DNA of 64,000 nucleotides. Source: Gp1-AA133 sp964641665. Lineage in GTDB: Bacteria; Acidobacteriota; Terriglobia; Terriglobales; Acidobacteriaceae. The notes beneath the pieces are model-generated. The model was given only the letters and a program-made list of their open reading frames with translations, did not search any database and was not told the DNA's origin. Location: assembly GCA_964641665.1 (NCBI GenBank), contig CAZXKO010000027.1, positions 1 to 64,000 of the forward strand, written 5' to 3'. Positions 44,272 to 53,800 of this stretch are shown piece after piece. Each line of letters opens with the position of its first letter. Position 1 is the first letter of the stretch. Made by a program: the position numbers and the translations under genes.

Positions 44272-45447
44272 TTACAAGTTAATGGCCGACTTGCGCGGCT
44301 CCCCAATCGTCGCGAAGGGATCCCGCGCCCCTTCTTTTTCGGAGATCCACTTTTTCTCGTTAGCGATGATCTCCAGCAGCAGCTTCTTGTCTTCCGCCGT
44401 CGGCATTGCTTCCTGGAAATGCGTCTCGTATTCCTTGTCGCTCAGAATCTCCCCCGTCTTCGCGTGGAACTTCTGCCCGGCAAACTGCCCGATCGCCCGG
44501 TTGAACTTGATGTCTGGCACGTACAGCTCCGCCTCACCCCGCTTGAGAAATCCATTCAAGCGCCCCACCAGCCCGGCCACTTCATCGCGGTATAAGTGTC
44601 GGTTGTAGTCGTTCAACTCGTCCAGCTTGGCCGCTTCCTGATTTTGGGGCTCGTCGTACCGGCCCTTGATTCCCCACACGTACGCCCAGTGCGCTGACGA
44701 CGAGTGATCTGTCCCGAACAGATCGTACGAACACGAGATCCACTTATTCAGATACTTCTGAATCAACCACCCCGGAATTACGCCTGCTTGCACGATCCTC
44801 CGCAAACCGTCATTCCCGGTCCCCATGTGGAACGCTTCTTCGCGCAGCATGTACGACATCGATCGCCCCAGGGGCGCGAACGCCGAATACTTCAGCATCT
44901 GCAACTGGAACTTGCCGTCGCGATCGACGAAGTCCGTATAGGTGAAGAAATCCATCCAGTTGTCGACATCGACGTTGAAGGCACCCAGCAGGCGCTCGTT
45001 TTCGAAGGCTCGTCGTTCCAGCATCTTCTGCGCCTCAACCTTGCCCGAATAGCCGAAGTGATCGAGCAGCAGAGCGCACATCTGCCAACCGTGCCGCATC
45101 TCCTCGATCATTACCCGGGTCAGTGCTCGCCGGTCCCAATCGGTCGGCGCGGTTTCGAACAGGTGGCGCTGCTGCTCGACACTGGCGAATTCGGTGTCGC
45201 CCTGGTAGACGATCATGTTCAGCAGCGCATCCCGCATCTGCTGGGTAGGCACCTGCCGGAGGTTCTCCCATTTGCGCCGACCCTTGAAGGAGCCGAATTG
45301 GATTTCCTCGCTCTCGATGGCGCCATAGAGCGTGTCGAAGTTGAAGCTGGCGATCTGGTCACGATCGACGCCGATCTCTTTTCGCCACTCGTCGAAAAGT
45401 CCGACCCAGTCACTGAAGGTCCCGATTTTGGCTCCTTTGCCTGGCAT
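44272..45447 (-). CDS. BoxB-like diiron acyl-CoA oxygenase
   Basis: The 391-residue protein belongs to the phenylacetate/benzoyl-CoA oxygenase (PF05138-like) family. The helical core has VYQGDTEFASVEQQRHLFET, IEEMRHGWQMCALLLDHFG, FVDRDGKFQLQMLKYSAFAP and LREEAFHMGTGN. These are the EX2H-type iron ligands and flanking wording that I associate with BoxB, the catalytic subunit of benzoyl-CoA 2,3-epoxidase. It is shorter than BoxB (about 470 residues). No reductase (BoxA/PaaE) or PaaB-D subunits are present. Flanking enoyl-CoA hydratases and a TetR gene suggest oxidation of an acyl-CoA, maybe aromatic. AAGGATG precedes the ATG. Confidence 0.82.
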   Translation of the reverse strand: MPGKGAKIGTFSDWVGLFDEWRKEIGVDRDQIASFNFDTLYGAIESEEIQFGSFKGRRKWENLRQVPTQQMRDALLNMIVYQGDTEFASVEQQRHLFETAPTDWDRRALTRVMIEEMRHGWQMCALLLDHFGYSGKVEAQKMLERRAFENERLLGAFNVDVDNWMDFFTYTDFVDRDGKFQLQMLKYSAFAPLGRSMSYMLREEAFHMGTGNDGLRRIVQAGVIPGWLIQKYLNKWISCSYDLFGTDHSSSAHWAYVWGIKGRYDEPQNQEAAKLDELNDYNRHLYRDEVAGLVGRLNGFLKRGEAELYVPDIKFNRAIGQFAGQKFHAKTGEILSDKEYETHFQEAMPTAEDKKLLLEIIANEKKWISEKEGARDPFATIGEPRKSAINL

Positions 45448-45489
45448 GATTCACATCCTTTTTGCCACGGTGGCGACGCGCTGTTGTCG

Positions 45490-45588
45490 CACTTAGCACT
45501 TGGCATTTAGCACCTGGCGATTGGGCACTAACCCCTCGAGCAACTTCGAACCCAACTGGCTAAATACCAATTGCTAAGTGCTAAATGC
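45490..45588. repeat. Imperfect inverted duplication of TTAGCACTT-type sequence
   Basis: GCATTTAGCAC at 45503-45513 recurs inverted at 45578-45588 (GTGCTAAATGC). CACTTAGCACTTGG (45490-45503) recurs inverted as CCAATTGCTAAGTG (45567-45580) with one mismatch. It lies between the oxygenase and hydratase genes. It is of a dispersed repeat type, not coding. Confidence 0.6.
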
Positions 45589-45661
45589 TATTCAGATCCC
45601 TCGCCCTGCTCGGGATGAGCGCTCCCGCAACTCGTGCTTCGCTTACGCCGCGCAAACGCGC

Positions 45662-46483
45662 TCACTTCGCTGTGAACGTCGCCGGGCGCTTCTCCACGTA
45701 GGCGGCCAGCCCCTCTTTCGCGTCGTCGCTCTGAAAGAGGATCTGTTGATTTTCACGCTCGACGGCCAGGGCCGACTCCATCGGGATCTCCCAGCCGGTT
45801 TGCACGGCACGCTTGATCCGGCCGACCGCCTTCGACGCCTTGTTTGGCGGACAGAACTGGCGCGCGTATTCCAGCACATTCTCCATGAACCCGTCGCGCT
45901 CGTAGATGTCGTTGACGATGCCCAGTTCCTTCGCTTCTTCAAACGAGAAGGTATTGCCAGTCACCATTAACTCAATGGCCTTACTCTTTCCCACCAGGCG
46001 CGACAAGCGCTGCGTGCCACCCGTTCCCGGCAACACACCGAGGTTGACTTCCGGGAGGCCGATCTTGCCAGCGTCCTTGCGCGCGATCCGGATGTCGGCC
46101 GCCATTGCGATCTCCAGACCTCCGCCCACGCAGTGGCCGTTCAGCGCCGCAATGACCAGCTTGGGCGTATGCTCCAACCGCAAGAGCGTCTCGTTGGCGT
46201 GTAGGCAAAAGTAGTACTTGAATGTCGGATCGACGCTGGCCAGCATTTTGATATTTGCGCCCGCCGAAAAGAACTTGTCCCCCGACCCCGCCAACACGAT
46301 TACGTACACGTCGTTGTCCATGCGAGCTTGTAGAATCGCATCGTCGAGTTGCCGGTTCATCTCGTAGGTGTAAGTGTTGGCGGGAGGATCGAACATCTCA
46401 ATTACTCCCACGCCGGCGTCCTTGCTGTAGTTGATCAGCTTCTTGGTCACGTCGGCCGTGCTAGGTTGAGTCGTGGTAGCCAT
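45662..46483 (-). CDS. Enoyl-CoA hydratase/isomerase family protein
   Basis: The 273-residue crotonase-fold enzyme shows GDKFFSAGANIKMLASVDP and NGHCVGGGLEIAMAADIRIA (oxyanion hole), LPEVNLGVLPGTGGTQRLSR and LGIVNDIYERDGFMENV. It keeps both acidic positions of hydratases (GLEIAM, LPEVNLG). It sits between the TetR regulator and the BoxB-like oxygenase. In the box pathway the ring-opening enzyme BoxC has this fold, though BoxC is about twice as long. AAGGAG lies before the ATG. Confidence 0.9.
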   Translation of the reverse strand: MATTTQPSTADVTKKLINYSKDAGVGVIEMFDPPANTYTYEMNRQLDDAILQARMDNDVYVIVLAGSGDKFFSAGANIKMLASVDPTFKYYFCLHANETLLRLEHTPKLVIAALNGHCVGGGLEIAMAADIRIARKDAGKIGLPEVNLGVLPGTGGTQRLSRLVGKSKAIELMVTGNTFSFEEAKELGIVNDIYERDGFMENVLEYARQFCPPNKASKAVGRIKRAVQTGWEIPMESALAVERENQQILFQSDDAKEGLAAYVEKRPATFTAK

Positions 46484-46521
46484 GTCACACTCCTTATGTT
46501 TCTCGAATCACAAAATCGGAA

Positions 46522-47208
46522 CTAACGTGCGCTCACAGGTTTTTTCTTTGACGAGTTGGTACGTCCCCTACAAATTCCGCGCAGAAAGATGTCGCCCATC
46601 TCTCGGGCCAGTTGTTCCGCGTCGCCATCCACCCGCGGCTTGTACCAGGTGTAGATCCAGTTCATCATGCCAAAGAGACTCAGGGCTGCGGTCCGGCTTG
46701 AGAAGTCGAGGTCATTCTTACGCTTCAGCTGCTCCATCAACTCTGCGCAGATGCGTACGTACTCGCGCTTGATCGCGGCAATCTCGGCCCCGTGCCCGTT
46801 CTTCAATACCTCGTCTTCATGGGAGAGCACCTTCATCGCTTTCTGATTCGCCAGGAAATACTCGAGGTGATTCAGGATGAATACCCGAATTCGCGCCTCC
46901 GCTTCGGCCACACTCTCCAAGCGTTTGCGCAACCTCTCCAAAATCGTTGTAAAGGTGTGCCGCTGAATCAGGTACAGCAGCTTCTCCTTGGACTCGAAGT
47001 AGTAGTAGAGCCCCGCCAGCGACATGCCGCTGGCCCGTGACAGGTCGCGCATGGACGCGCCTTCGTAGCCTTTTGCGTCGAACACATCGGTCGCGTGAGT
47101 GAGAATTTCCGAAAGCCGACGGTCGAAACGGGTCTCCGGCTGGACCGCGCGCACGCGTCGCCGCGTCCGGCTCCCGGCTCGGATGGGGGATGGAGCTTGA
47201 GCTGGCAT
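46522..47208 (-). CDS. TetR-family transcriptional regulator
   Basis: The 228-residue repressor has an N-terminal TetR helix-turn-helix (SEILTHATDVFDAKGYEGAS, MRDLSRASGMSLAGLYYYFE, SKEKLLYLI). The ligand domain is similar to acyl-CoA-responsive FadR/AcrR-type members (TetR_C of the FadR kind). The N-terminus is basic. It leads a same-strand group with acyl-CoA enzymes. A perfect 16-bp palindrome lies just downstream of its promoter, suggesting autorepression relieved by an acyl-CoA ligand; this is inference. Confidence 0.9.
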   Translation of the reverse strand: MPAQAPSPIRAGSRTRRRVRAVQPETRFDRRLSEILTHATDVFDAKGYEGASMRDLSRASGMSLAGLYYYFESKEKLLYLIQRHTFTTILERLRKRLESVAEAEARIRVFILNHLEYFLANQKAMKVLSHEDEVLKNGHGAEIAAIKREYVRICAELMEQLKRKNDLDFSSRTAALSLFGMMNWIYTWYKPRVDGDAEQLAREMGDIFLRGICRGRTNSSKKKPVSAR

Positions 47209-47213
47209 ATATA

Positions 47214-47229
47214 TCGAACGTTCGTTCGA
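47214..47229 (-). promoter_or_regulatory. TetR operator-like palindrome
   Basis: TCGAACG-TT-CGTTCGA is a perfect inverted repeat with 7-bp half-sites, between the predicted transcription start and the TetR ATG. It has the symmetry and position expected for an autoregulatory operator. Confidence 0.7.
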
Positions 47230-47240
47230 ATCTCAACACA

Positions 47241-47269
47241 ATTATAGGCCGAAGTGAGCTGTGTCACAA
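47241..47269 (-). promoter_or_regulatory. Promoter of the TetR/acyl-CoA cluster
   Basis: On the minus strand TTGTGA (47264-47269) and TATAAT (47241-47246) are spaced by 17 bases. The predicted start falls near 47234. Confidence 0.65.
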
Positions 47270-47308
47270 GCGGATGTGATGTCGAGGACCCTGGGGTCGC
47301 CGGGCGCC

Positions 47309-47680
47309 CTACCCCGCCGCTTCGTACGCCCGCCCCAGCCAGTCGAGCGCGTCTTTTAGATCTCGGTCGGAGGAAAGCTCAAATACAAACCACCGGCTCG
47401 CCTTCATGACCGTTGTCTGGATCCGTGATTCGCTGCGAATCCGGGCTAACACGCGAGGACCAGCCTCTTCCAGCTTGAACGCCAGCGAATTCGGCGATTC
47501 CATGCCCCGGGTCCGCGGCAAGATCGCGAAAATCCGTTTCCCGTGGTACAGGGCGGTGAACCCGAACATCGGCCGACTGCTTACCCTCGGCCAGCCGGCG
47601 ATTTCGGCCCCTAGCGCAGCGGACCAGGCTCTCATCTCCTCGGAGATCGCCGGAAACTTTGGTCGCGAACTCTCCTTCAC
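47309..47680 (-). CDS. Small cytoplasmic hypothetical protein (TfoX-N-like)
   Basis: The 123-residue protein contains the stretch SSRPMFGFTALYHGKRIFAI, which resembles the (R)RMFG...LY motif of TfoX N-terminal domains, then a beta-rich part and a C-terminal helix (DLKDALDWLGRAYEAAG). The role of such stand-alone domains is unknown. Its ATG overlaps by ATGA the stop of the PEGA-domain gene, so the two are co-translated. Confidence 0.68.
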   Translation of the reverse strand: MKESSRPKFPAISEEMRAWSAALGAEIAGWPRVSSRPMFGFTALYHGKRIFAILPRTRGMESPNSLAFKLEEAGPRVLARIRSESRIQTTVMKASRWFVFELSSDRDLKDALDWLGRAYEAAG

Positions 47681-48501
47681 GGCTGGTGCGGGGCCTTCTC
47701 TTGGCCTGCCGGACGCAAAGGCTCGTCCCGATTTTCCCGCTCCACCAGCAGGGTCCGCTTCACTTGGTTGCGATCGTACTTCGTGTCCTTTCCTCCGATC
47801 CGCACCACGACATCGGACGCGGATACCGAGTCCAGATCGCCGCTAATCACACTTCCATCGCGGAGTTCAACGGTGTCATGTACTGACGAACCAAGCTCGT
47901 AACTCACGCTTCCGCCTGACGTATCATTCCCGGCAATCTCCAGCGGAAACATCCCCGGGGTGAACCCTTCTTTGTTGAAGTCCAGGCGATGCTTCCCTAC
48001 CCGGACTTCCACGATTTTCGGCGTCGTCCCCGCCTCCACGCCGTCCACTCTAAGAAGGGCGCCTTGCGGCACAGAATTGACTGTGATCGACACTTTCCGA
48101 GCCACAGACGGGGGCCCCATCCCGGGAGGCAGATCGCGTGGCGAGAGTCCGAAAGTCACCGGTACTCCGGACGCATCCATCGCAACCTGGAACTTAACGG
48201 TCTCTCCAATGTCGACATGGTTCATGCTGATGTATCCTTCGCCGATCCGCGCCTTGCTTTTATCGAACAAGTACAAGGAGAAACTGGCGCTCGGAATGAC
48301 TTTCCCCCACAAGTTTTGGACCGTGGTGTCGATCGTGTAGCTGCGTCGATTCCCGGCCGACGCTATCTCCTTCATTTTTCCGAAACTGAAACGCAGCAGC
48401 GCCGTACCGGAATCAGGCCAGACGAGTAGCTGCGGCGGCTGTTCTTTCGCGGCAATTGTCCCCGCCTGGCAGACCACAATCAACACCACGAGGAAGCTCA
48501 C
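47677..48501 (-). CDS. Secreted PEGA-domain protein
   Basis: The 274-residue protein has a signal peptide (SFLVVLIVVCQAGTIAAKEQ). A beta domain follows (SYTIDTTVQNLWGKVIPSAS), then a PEGA domain (VSITVNSVPQGALLRVDGVE, GTTPKIVEVRVGKHRLDFNK), a cell-surface adhesive-type module, and a short charged tail. The GTG at 48501 lacks a ribosome-binding site. An in-frame CTG at 48522, five bases after AAGGAG, would add KPTSCF and give a better signal peptide, so a CTG start is likely. The following small gene overlaps it. Confidence 0.75.
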   Translation of the reverse strand: MSFLVVLIVVCQAGTIAAKEQPPQLLVWPDSGTALLRFSFGKMKEIASAGNRRSYTIDTTVQNLWGKVIPSASFSLYLFDKSKARIGEGYISMNHVDIGETVKFQVAMDASGVPVTFGLSPRDLPPGMGPPSVARKVSITVNSVPQGALLRVDGVEAGTTPKIVEVRVGKHRLDFNKEGFTPGMFPLEIAGNDTSGGSVSYELGSSVHDTVELRDGSVISGDLDSVSASDVVVRIGGKDTKYDRNQVKRTLLVERENRDEPLRPAGQEKAPHQP

Positions 48502-48581
48502 AAAACAACTTGTAGGTTTCAGTTGTTCTCCTTCACATCTGGCGGTTGCACCGCCGGCGGGACACAGGTGAAATCTGGGAA

Positions 48582-49649
48582 CTAGTTCCTTATATCCGCC
48601 ATCAACTGCTCCACCTCTGCCTTCAGATCCGCCGTCAGGGGCAGCAGGGGCAGCCGTACCGGACCGCCGTAGTATCCATTAAGGTCCATCGCATATTTCA
48701 TCCCCGGGATACTCAGGCCCGCGCCGATCCTCTCCGCGGCTTTTGCGATCCGCTGCTGCTTCAGGCGCGCCAACTCGACGTCCCCTTCCTTCCACGCCGC
48801 ATAAATCTCGTAGCACGCGGTTGGAGCAGGATTGGCAAACGCAAGCACCGCTCCTGCCGCACCCGCCTGCAGTGACGGCTCCAGCCGGTGCGCGGCCCCG
48901 ATCAGCACCTGGAACCCGACCTCTTTCTGCCGCGTCTTCAGCGCGCCCACCACGTTCACCGCCGCGGACGAAGGCCTCGCATTTCCTGCCAGCGCCGTCA
49001 CCGGCACCAGTTCGCCGCCCGGCCCCGTTCCCTGGGTGGCCGCCTTGACCATGCGCGGCCTGACCGCGTCAAAGGTCTCGGTCACCGTCGCGCTGCGCTT
49101 GATATGCCGGGTGCCGTCCACCATCTTTCGCACTTTCTCTACGTCACCGCTCGATTCCTTGATGCTGATGATGTTTGGGTGCTCCGCCAGCTCGATCACC
49201 AGCTCGGCGGGAATGTCGTAGCCGGTGACCTGGGGAAAGTTGTAGATCATGATCGGCAACGGTGACCGGTCGGCTACCGTGCGATAGAAACTGAGCATGT
49301 TGAGCGGCTTCATCTGGCTCTTGTAGAAGTGCGGCGTGCGCACCATGGCGACGTCATAACCGAGCTCGGCAGCATATTCGGTCAAGCGCAGCGTCTCCAC
49401 CGCCGACTCGATCCCCGTTCCCGCGATCAGCACCTTGTGGTTCGCGGCTGCCGCCCGCGCCGTCTTGAGCACCTGACGCCGCTCGTCGTCCGACAGCAGA
49501 ATCGACTCGCCGGTCGAGCCCAGCACCACCAGCCCGGCCACCGGCGTGCGCGAATAGCGCTCCACGTTGGCCTCGAGTTTCTTGTAGTAGACGTTGCCGT
49601 CGGGATAGAACGGCGTCGTGATGGGAGGAAAAATTCCGGATAGCAGCAT
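48582..49649 (-). CDS. DapA-family (dihydrodipicolinate synthase-like) aldolase
   Basis: The 355-residue protein has the TIM-barrel aldolase motifs: GIFPPITTPF, VLGSTGESILLSDDER, MIYNFP (catalytic Tyr) and IISIKESSGD (Schiff-base Lys). It is about 55 residues longer than typical DHDPS. The extra part (about residues 195-250, with SSAAVNVVGALKTRQKEV) precedes FQVLIGAAHRLEPSLQAGAA. True DapA, N-acetylneuraminate lyase or a keto-acid aldolase are all possible; no lysine genes are near. The ATG at 49649 is preceded by a purine-rich stretch. Confidence 0.82.
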   Translation of the reverse strand: MLLSGIFPPITTPFYPDGNVYYKKLEANVERYSRTPVAGLVVLGSTGESILLSDDERRQVLKTARAAAANHKVLIAGTGIESAVETLRLTEYAAELGYDVAMVRTPHFYKSQMKPLNMLSFYRTVADRSPLPIMIYNFPQVTGYDIPAELVIELAEHPNIISIKESSGDVEKVRKMVDGTRHIKRSATVTETFDAVRPRMVKAATQGTGPGGELVPVTALAGNARPSSAAVNVVGALKTRQKEVGFQVLIGAAHRLEPSLQAGAAGAVLAFANPAPTACYEIYAAWKEGDVELARLKQQRIAKAAERIGAGLSIPGMKYAMDLNGYYGGPVRLPLLPLTADLKAEVEQLMADIRN

Positions 49650-49758
49650 GGGATCGGCTCTCAGCTGGCAGCTTTCAACTCTCAGACTCACAGGTTACCA
49701 GCTGGGCATTCCTGCGGTGAAGCCTTCGTGTCGGTATCGCAGGGCATTCTCGCCCGAC

Positions 49759-50252
49759 TCAGGGCTTAACAACCTTCTCCAAATCGATTCGGTACCCCAC
49801 CAGCTTGGCCTGGTCCCCGCTCATCCGCCATGTGAACTGCTCCCTCGCCGTTCCATGGTCAAAACGTAGTGGAAATAGGTCAGCACCACGAACGTTCCCT
49901 TCAGGGTACGGTTCACGAAGAACCCCGTCATATGGCACTGGTGCTCGTTGCCCAGTGAGGTATGCACTCTTTGCAAGAAGCCCACCGTCTCTTCCCGGCT
50001 CCCGTGATTTTGGAACTCCGGGGCTGCCTCCTGGTAAATCTGTTCGTACCCCTCCTGGTTCATCAGACCGTGGAAGCGAGCTGCACTCACGTCCGCAGCT
50101 TCGTTAACTTTCTTCGATCCTCGCCCGAAATGCCACAGAAGCACCAGTCCGATGACGATCGCCGGAATGTAGATGTTCGGATTCCACTTCTTTTTGGGAG
50201 GACCCGACGGCGGGATCTGCCCGTAGGTCGGAGGGTTGGTGATGGAACCCAT
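49759..50252 (-). pseudogene. Membrane-anchored DUF4019-like protein, frameshifted near its end
   Basis: The protein starts at ATG 50252 and has a Pro-rich N-terminus. One helix (YIPAIVIGLVLLWHFG) is followed by a small alpha+beta domain (RFHGLMNQEGYEQIYQEAAP, FVNRTLKGTFVVLTYF). After TYF the frame is wrong: the continuous frame ends at 49821 with unrelated residues, while the neighbouring frame gives GTAREQFTWRMSGDQAKLVG and YRIDLEKVVKP to a stop at 49759, as expected for the family. The break near 49855-49875 fits single-base gains at short runs (CC, TTTT). Confidence 0.65.
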
Positions 50253-50382
50253 GGGAACCGCCTTCTACCTGGGGCACTCAGACACTCATATGTCACGTTG
50301 CCCGGTGAAAGTGGCAGGAAGCATACCACGAGGAGTGATTGATCCCTCGGACTCGACGCCGCATCCAATCGACGATTCCGCC

Positions 50383-50860
50383 CTATCCGCACGGACTATA
50401 CGTCTTCCCCAGCGGGTCAACCGCCAGCCGGAACTGATCCTCGTTCCCGACAAAAAACTTCAGGAACAAAGCCGACTGCTCGTCTTTGCCGCTGGCTTCG
50501 TCCCAGATCATGCCGCCTTTGCACCAGCCGGCGTTCGAGAGCGGCTGCCGCCGGTTCCCGAAGTCGTAGAAGAACTGGTCTTTTCCCCATCCCTCCGGAA
50601 GATCTGAACAGGTCCCTGCGCTGCCATCGCGGGCGATGCGCACCAGGAGGTACTTCCCTTCGCGCCCCAAACGGGGGCGCGTTTGGAACGCGATATTCGA
50701 CCCGTATCCAGCCGATGTATCCGGACGGAATCAGAAAACGCGAAGGCGGGCGCCGGTGCACAAACAGGTCCAACACGAACGGCCCATAAACAAAAATGCC
50801 CACCAGCACGGGCAGGCTTACGACAAACAATGCAATGGTCCCGGCACGAACCTGGCTCAC
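50383..50860 (-). pseudogene. Membrane-anchored small protein, one frameshift
   Basis: GTG at 50860 shares one base with the carB stop. The N-terminal helix is AGTIALFVVSLPVLVGIFVY. Then comes FLIPSGYIGWIRVEYRVPNA, and the frame breaks at a TTT run near 50668-50672. The continuation in the neighbouring frame is GREGKYLLVRIARDGSAGTC through FGNRRQPLSNAGWCKGG to GKTYSPCG, stopping at 50383. The joined protein (about 158 residues) resembles small exported proteins with an IPxGYxGWIRV motif. It is frameshifted or mis-assembled by one base. Confidence 0.7.
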
Positions 50861-53800
50861 TACCGCCGCTTCCCCGCCACCCGTTCCGCATGCAGATGCT
50901 GCAAGGCCTGCACCCGCACTTCTCCGCGCTGCAGGGCCGCGATTCCCTCCGCTGCGGCCCGCGCTGCCGAGAGAGTCGTAATCGTCGTGATCCGGGCAGT
51001 CACCGCCGCGCGCCGGATCGCCTTCTCGTCAAACCAAGGCTCCGCTCCGTGGGGCGTGTTGATGATCAGGTGGATGCGCTCGCCCTTGATCAGGTCGACG
51101 ACGTTGGGGCGGCCTTCCTTCACTTTGTACACGCGCTCAACGCTCAGTCCCGCGTCTTCCAGCACATCCGCCGTCCCCGCCGTCGCCACCAGCTTAAACC
51201 CCATATCTACGAAGCGCCGCGCCACGTCGGCCACCTGCGCCTTGTCATGGTCGGTGACGCTGATGAAAATCGAGCCCTGCGTCGGCAACTTCTGGCCGGC
51301 CGCAATCTGCGCCTTGGCGAAGGCCTCGCCGAAGTTGTCGGCGACCCCCATCACCTCGCCCGTGGACCGCATTTCGGGACCCAGTACCGTATCGACTCCT
51401 GGGAACTTGTTCCATGGGAACACCGGGGACTTCACGTAGTAGCAGCGACCCGTATCCAGGTCGGTGCCCCGTTCTACGTTCTCAGGCAGGAACTCACGCA
51501 GCTTGCGACCGGTCATGAGCCGGGAAGCGATCTTCGCCAGCGCCACACCAGTCGCCTTCGACACATACGGCACGGTGCGCGACGCCCGCGGATTCACTTC
51601 CAGGACGTACACCTTGGCGCCGTCGCCGTTTCCTTTCGATCCGCCGTTCGCCGCGCGCGGAATCGCAAACTGAATGTTCATCAAACCGACCACCTTCAGC
51701 GCCCGCGCCAGTTTGAAGGTGTACTCCCGCATGCGCTGCAGCAGGACCTCGGGTATATCGACGGCCGGCAGGACACAGGACGAATCGCCGGAGTGGATAC
51801 CCGCCTCTTCGATGTGCTGCATGATTCCGGCGATCACGACATCTTCGCCATCCGAAAGTGCGTCTACGTCGACCTCGATCGCGTCCTCCAGGAAGTGGTC
51901 GATGAGCACCGGGCGGTCTTGCGAGTACTCGACCGCCTCTTTCATGTAGCGGATGACGGTGTCTTCGTCGTAGGCGATCACCATGGCGCGCCCACCCAGC
52001 ACGTAGGAAGGCCGCACCAGCACGGGATACCCGACGCGCTTGGCCCCCTCCACGGCTTCTTCGAGAGAAGTCGCCATCGCGCCGGGCGACTGGGGAATCT
52101 GCAGTTCATCGAGCAGCTTGCCGAAGCGCTTACGGTCCTCGGCCAGGTCGATCGACTCGGGCGAGGTCCCAATGATGGGCACACCGGCAGCCTTCAGTGG
52201 CAACGCCAGGTTCAGCGGAGTTTGTCCGCCAAACTGAACGATCACGCCCACCGATGCTCCGCCGGCAGCCTCGTGTTCATACACGGCGAACACGTCTTCG
52301 AGCGTCAGGGGTTCAAAGTACAGGCGGTCGCTGGTGTCGTAGTCGGTGGAGACGGTCTCGGGGTTGCAGTTGATCATCACGGTCTCGAAGCCGTCTTCGT
52401 GCAGCGCGAACGACGCGTGGCAGCAGCAGTAGTCGAACTCAATTCCCTGCCCGATGCGATTGGGCCCGCTCCCCAGGATGATGACTTTTTTTGTCTTGGT
52501 GGGCGCGGCTTCGTCCTCGTCTTCGTAGGTCGAGTAGAGATACGGCGTATAGCTTTCGAACTCGGCCGAACATGTGTCGACCCGCTTGTACACCGGCATG
52601 ACGCCGTGCTTCTTGCGCAGGTGCCGGACCTTCTCCTGGCCGCCTTTGTCATTCAGGCGCCACACCGCCGCCAGCCGCCCGTCGGAGAAGCCCATGCGCT
52701 TGGCGTCGCGCAGCACCCCGGTGGGGATCGACTCCATCGGGTGCTTTTCGAGTTCCAGCTGCATGTCGTTAATTTCTTTGAGCTGGTAGAGAAACCACGG
52801 GTCCATCGAGGTCACTTTGGCCAGTTGCTTGACCGTGTACCCTTGTCGAATCGCATAACGAACGTAGGTGAGCCGCTCGGGATGCGGGGTGACGAGGCGT
52901 TGGGTGAGGATTTTCGGCTCGATCTTCTCGGAGCCGACTTTTCTTCCGGTGTCGAGGGCCCGCACCCCTTTTAACAGGGCTTCTTTGAAGGTGCGTCCGA
53001 TCGCCATCACTTCGCCCACCGACTTCATCTGCGGACCGAGGCTCTCGTCCGCGCCGGGGAATTTCTCGAACTGCCACTTCGGAATCTTTACGACTACGTA
53101 GTCCAGGGTCGGCTCAAACGAGGCCGGCGTCTTGCGCGTGATGTCGTTCGGAATCTCATCGAGCGTGTAACCCACCGCCAGCTTTGCCGCGATCTTGGCG
53201 ATCGGGAAGCCTGTGGCCTTTGAGGCGAGCGCGGAGGAGCGCGACACGCGCGGGTTCATCTCGATCACCACCATGCGCCCGGTTTCCGGGTTCACGCCGA
53301 ACTGGATGTTGGATCCGCCCGTCTCTACGCCGATCTCGCGGATGACCGCGATCGACGCGTCGCGCATGGCCTGGTATTCCCGGTCGGTCAACGTCTGCGC
53401 CGGAGCCACCGTGATCGAATCCCCGGTGTGCACGCCCATGGGATCGAAATTCTCAATCGAGCAGATGATGATGACGTTGTCCTTGAGGTCGCGCATGACC
53501 TCGAGTTCGAACTCTTTCCAGCCCAGCACTGATTCTTCGATCAGCGCTTCGTGCACCGGCGACAAATCCAGGCCGCGGGCCAGCACTTCCATCAGTTCTT
53601 CGCGATTAAATGCAATGCCACCGCCCGTTCCACCAAGCGTGAACGAGGGGCGAATGATCACCGGAAAGCCGATCTTGCCCGCGAACTCGAGCCCGTCCTT
53701 CAGATTGTTAACCAGAGCCGACTTGGGAACGTCGAGGCCGATCTTCTGCATCGCGTCTTTGAAGAACAGCCGGTCTTCGGCCTTCTTGATAGCTGCGATG

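Noticed and set aside
50683..52974. 763-codon open frame on the plus strand
   Set aside because: Antisense to carB, which is certain; no motif or signal is seen in the plus-strand product.
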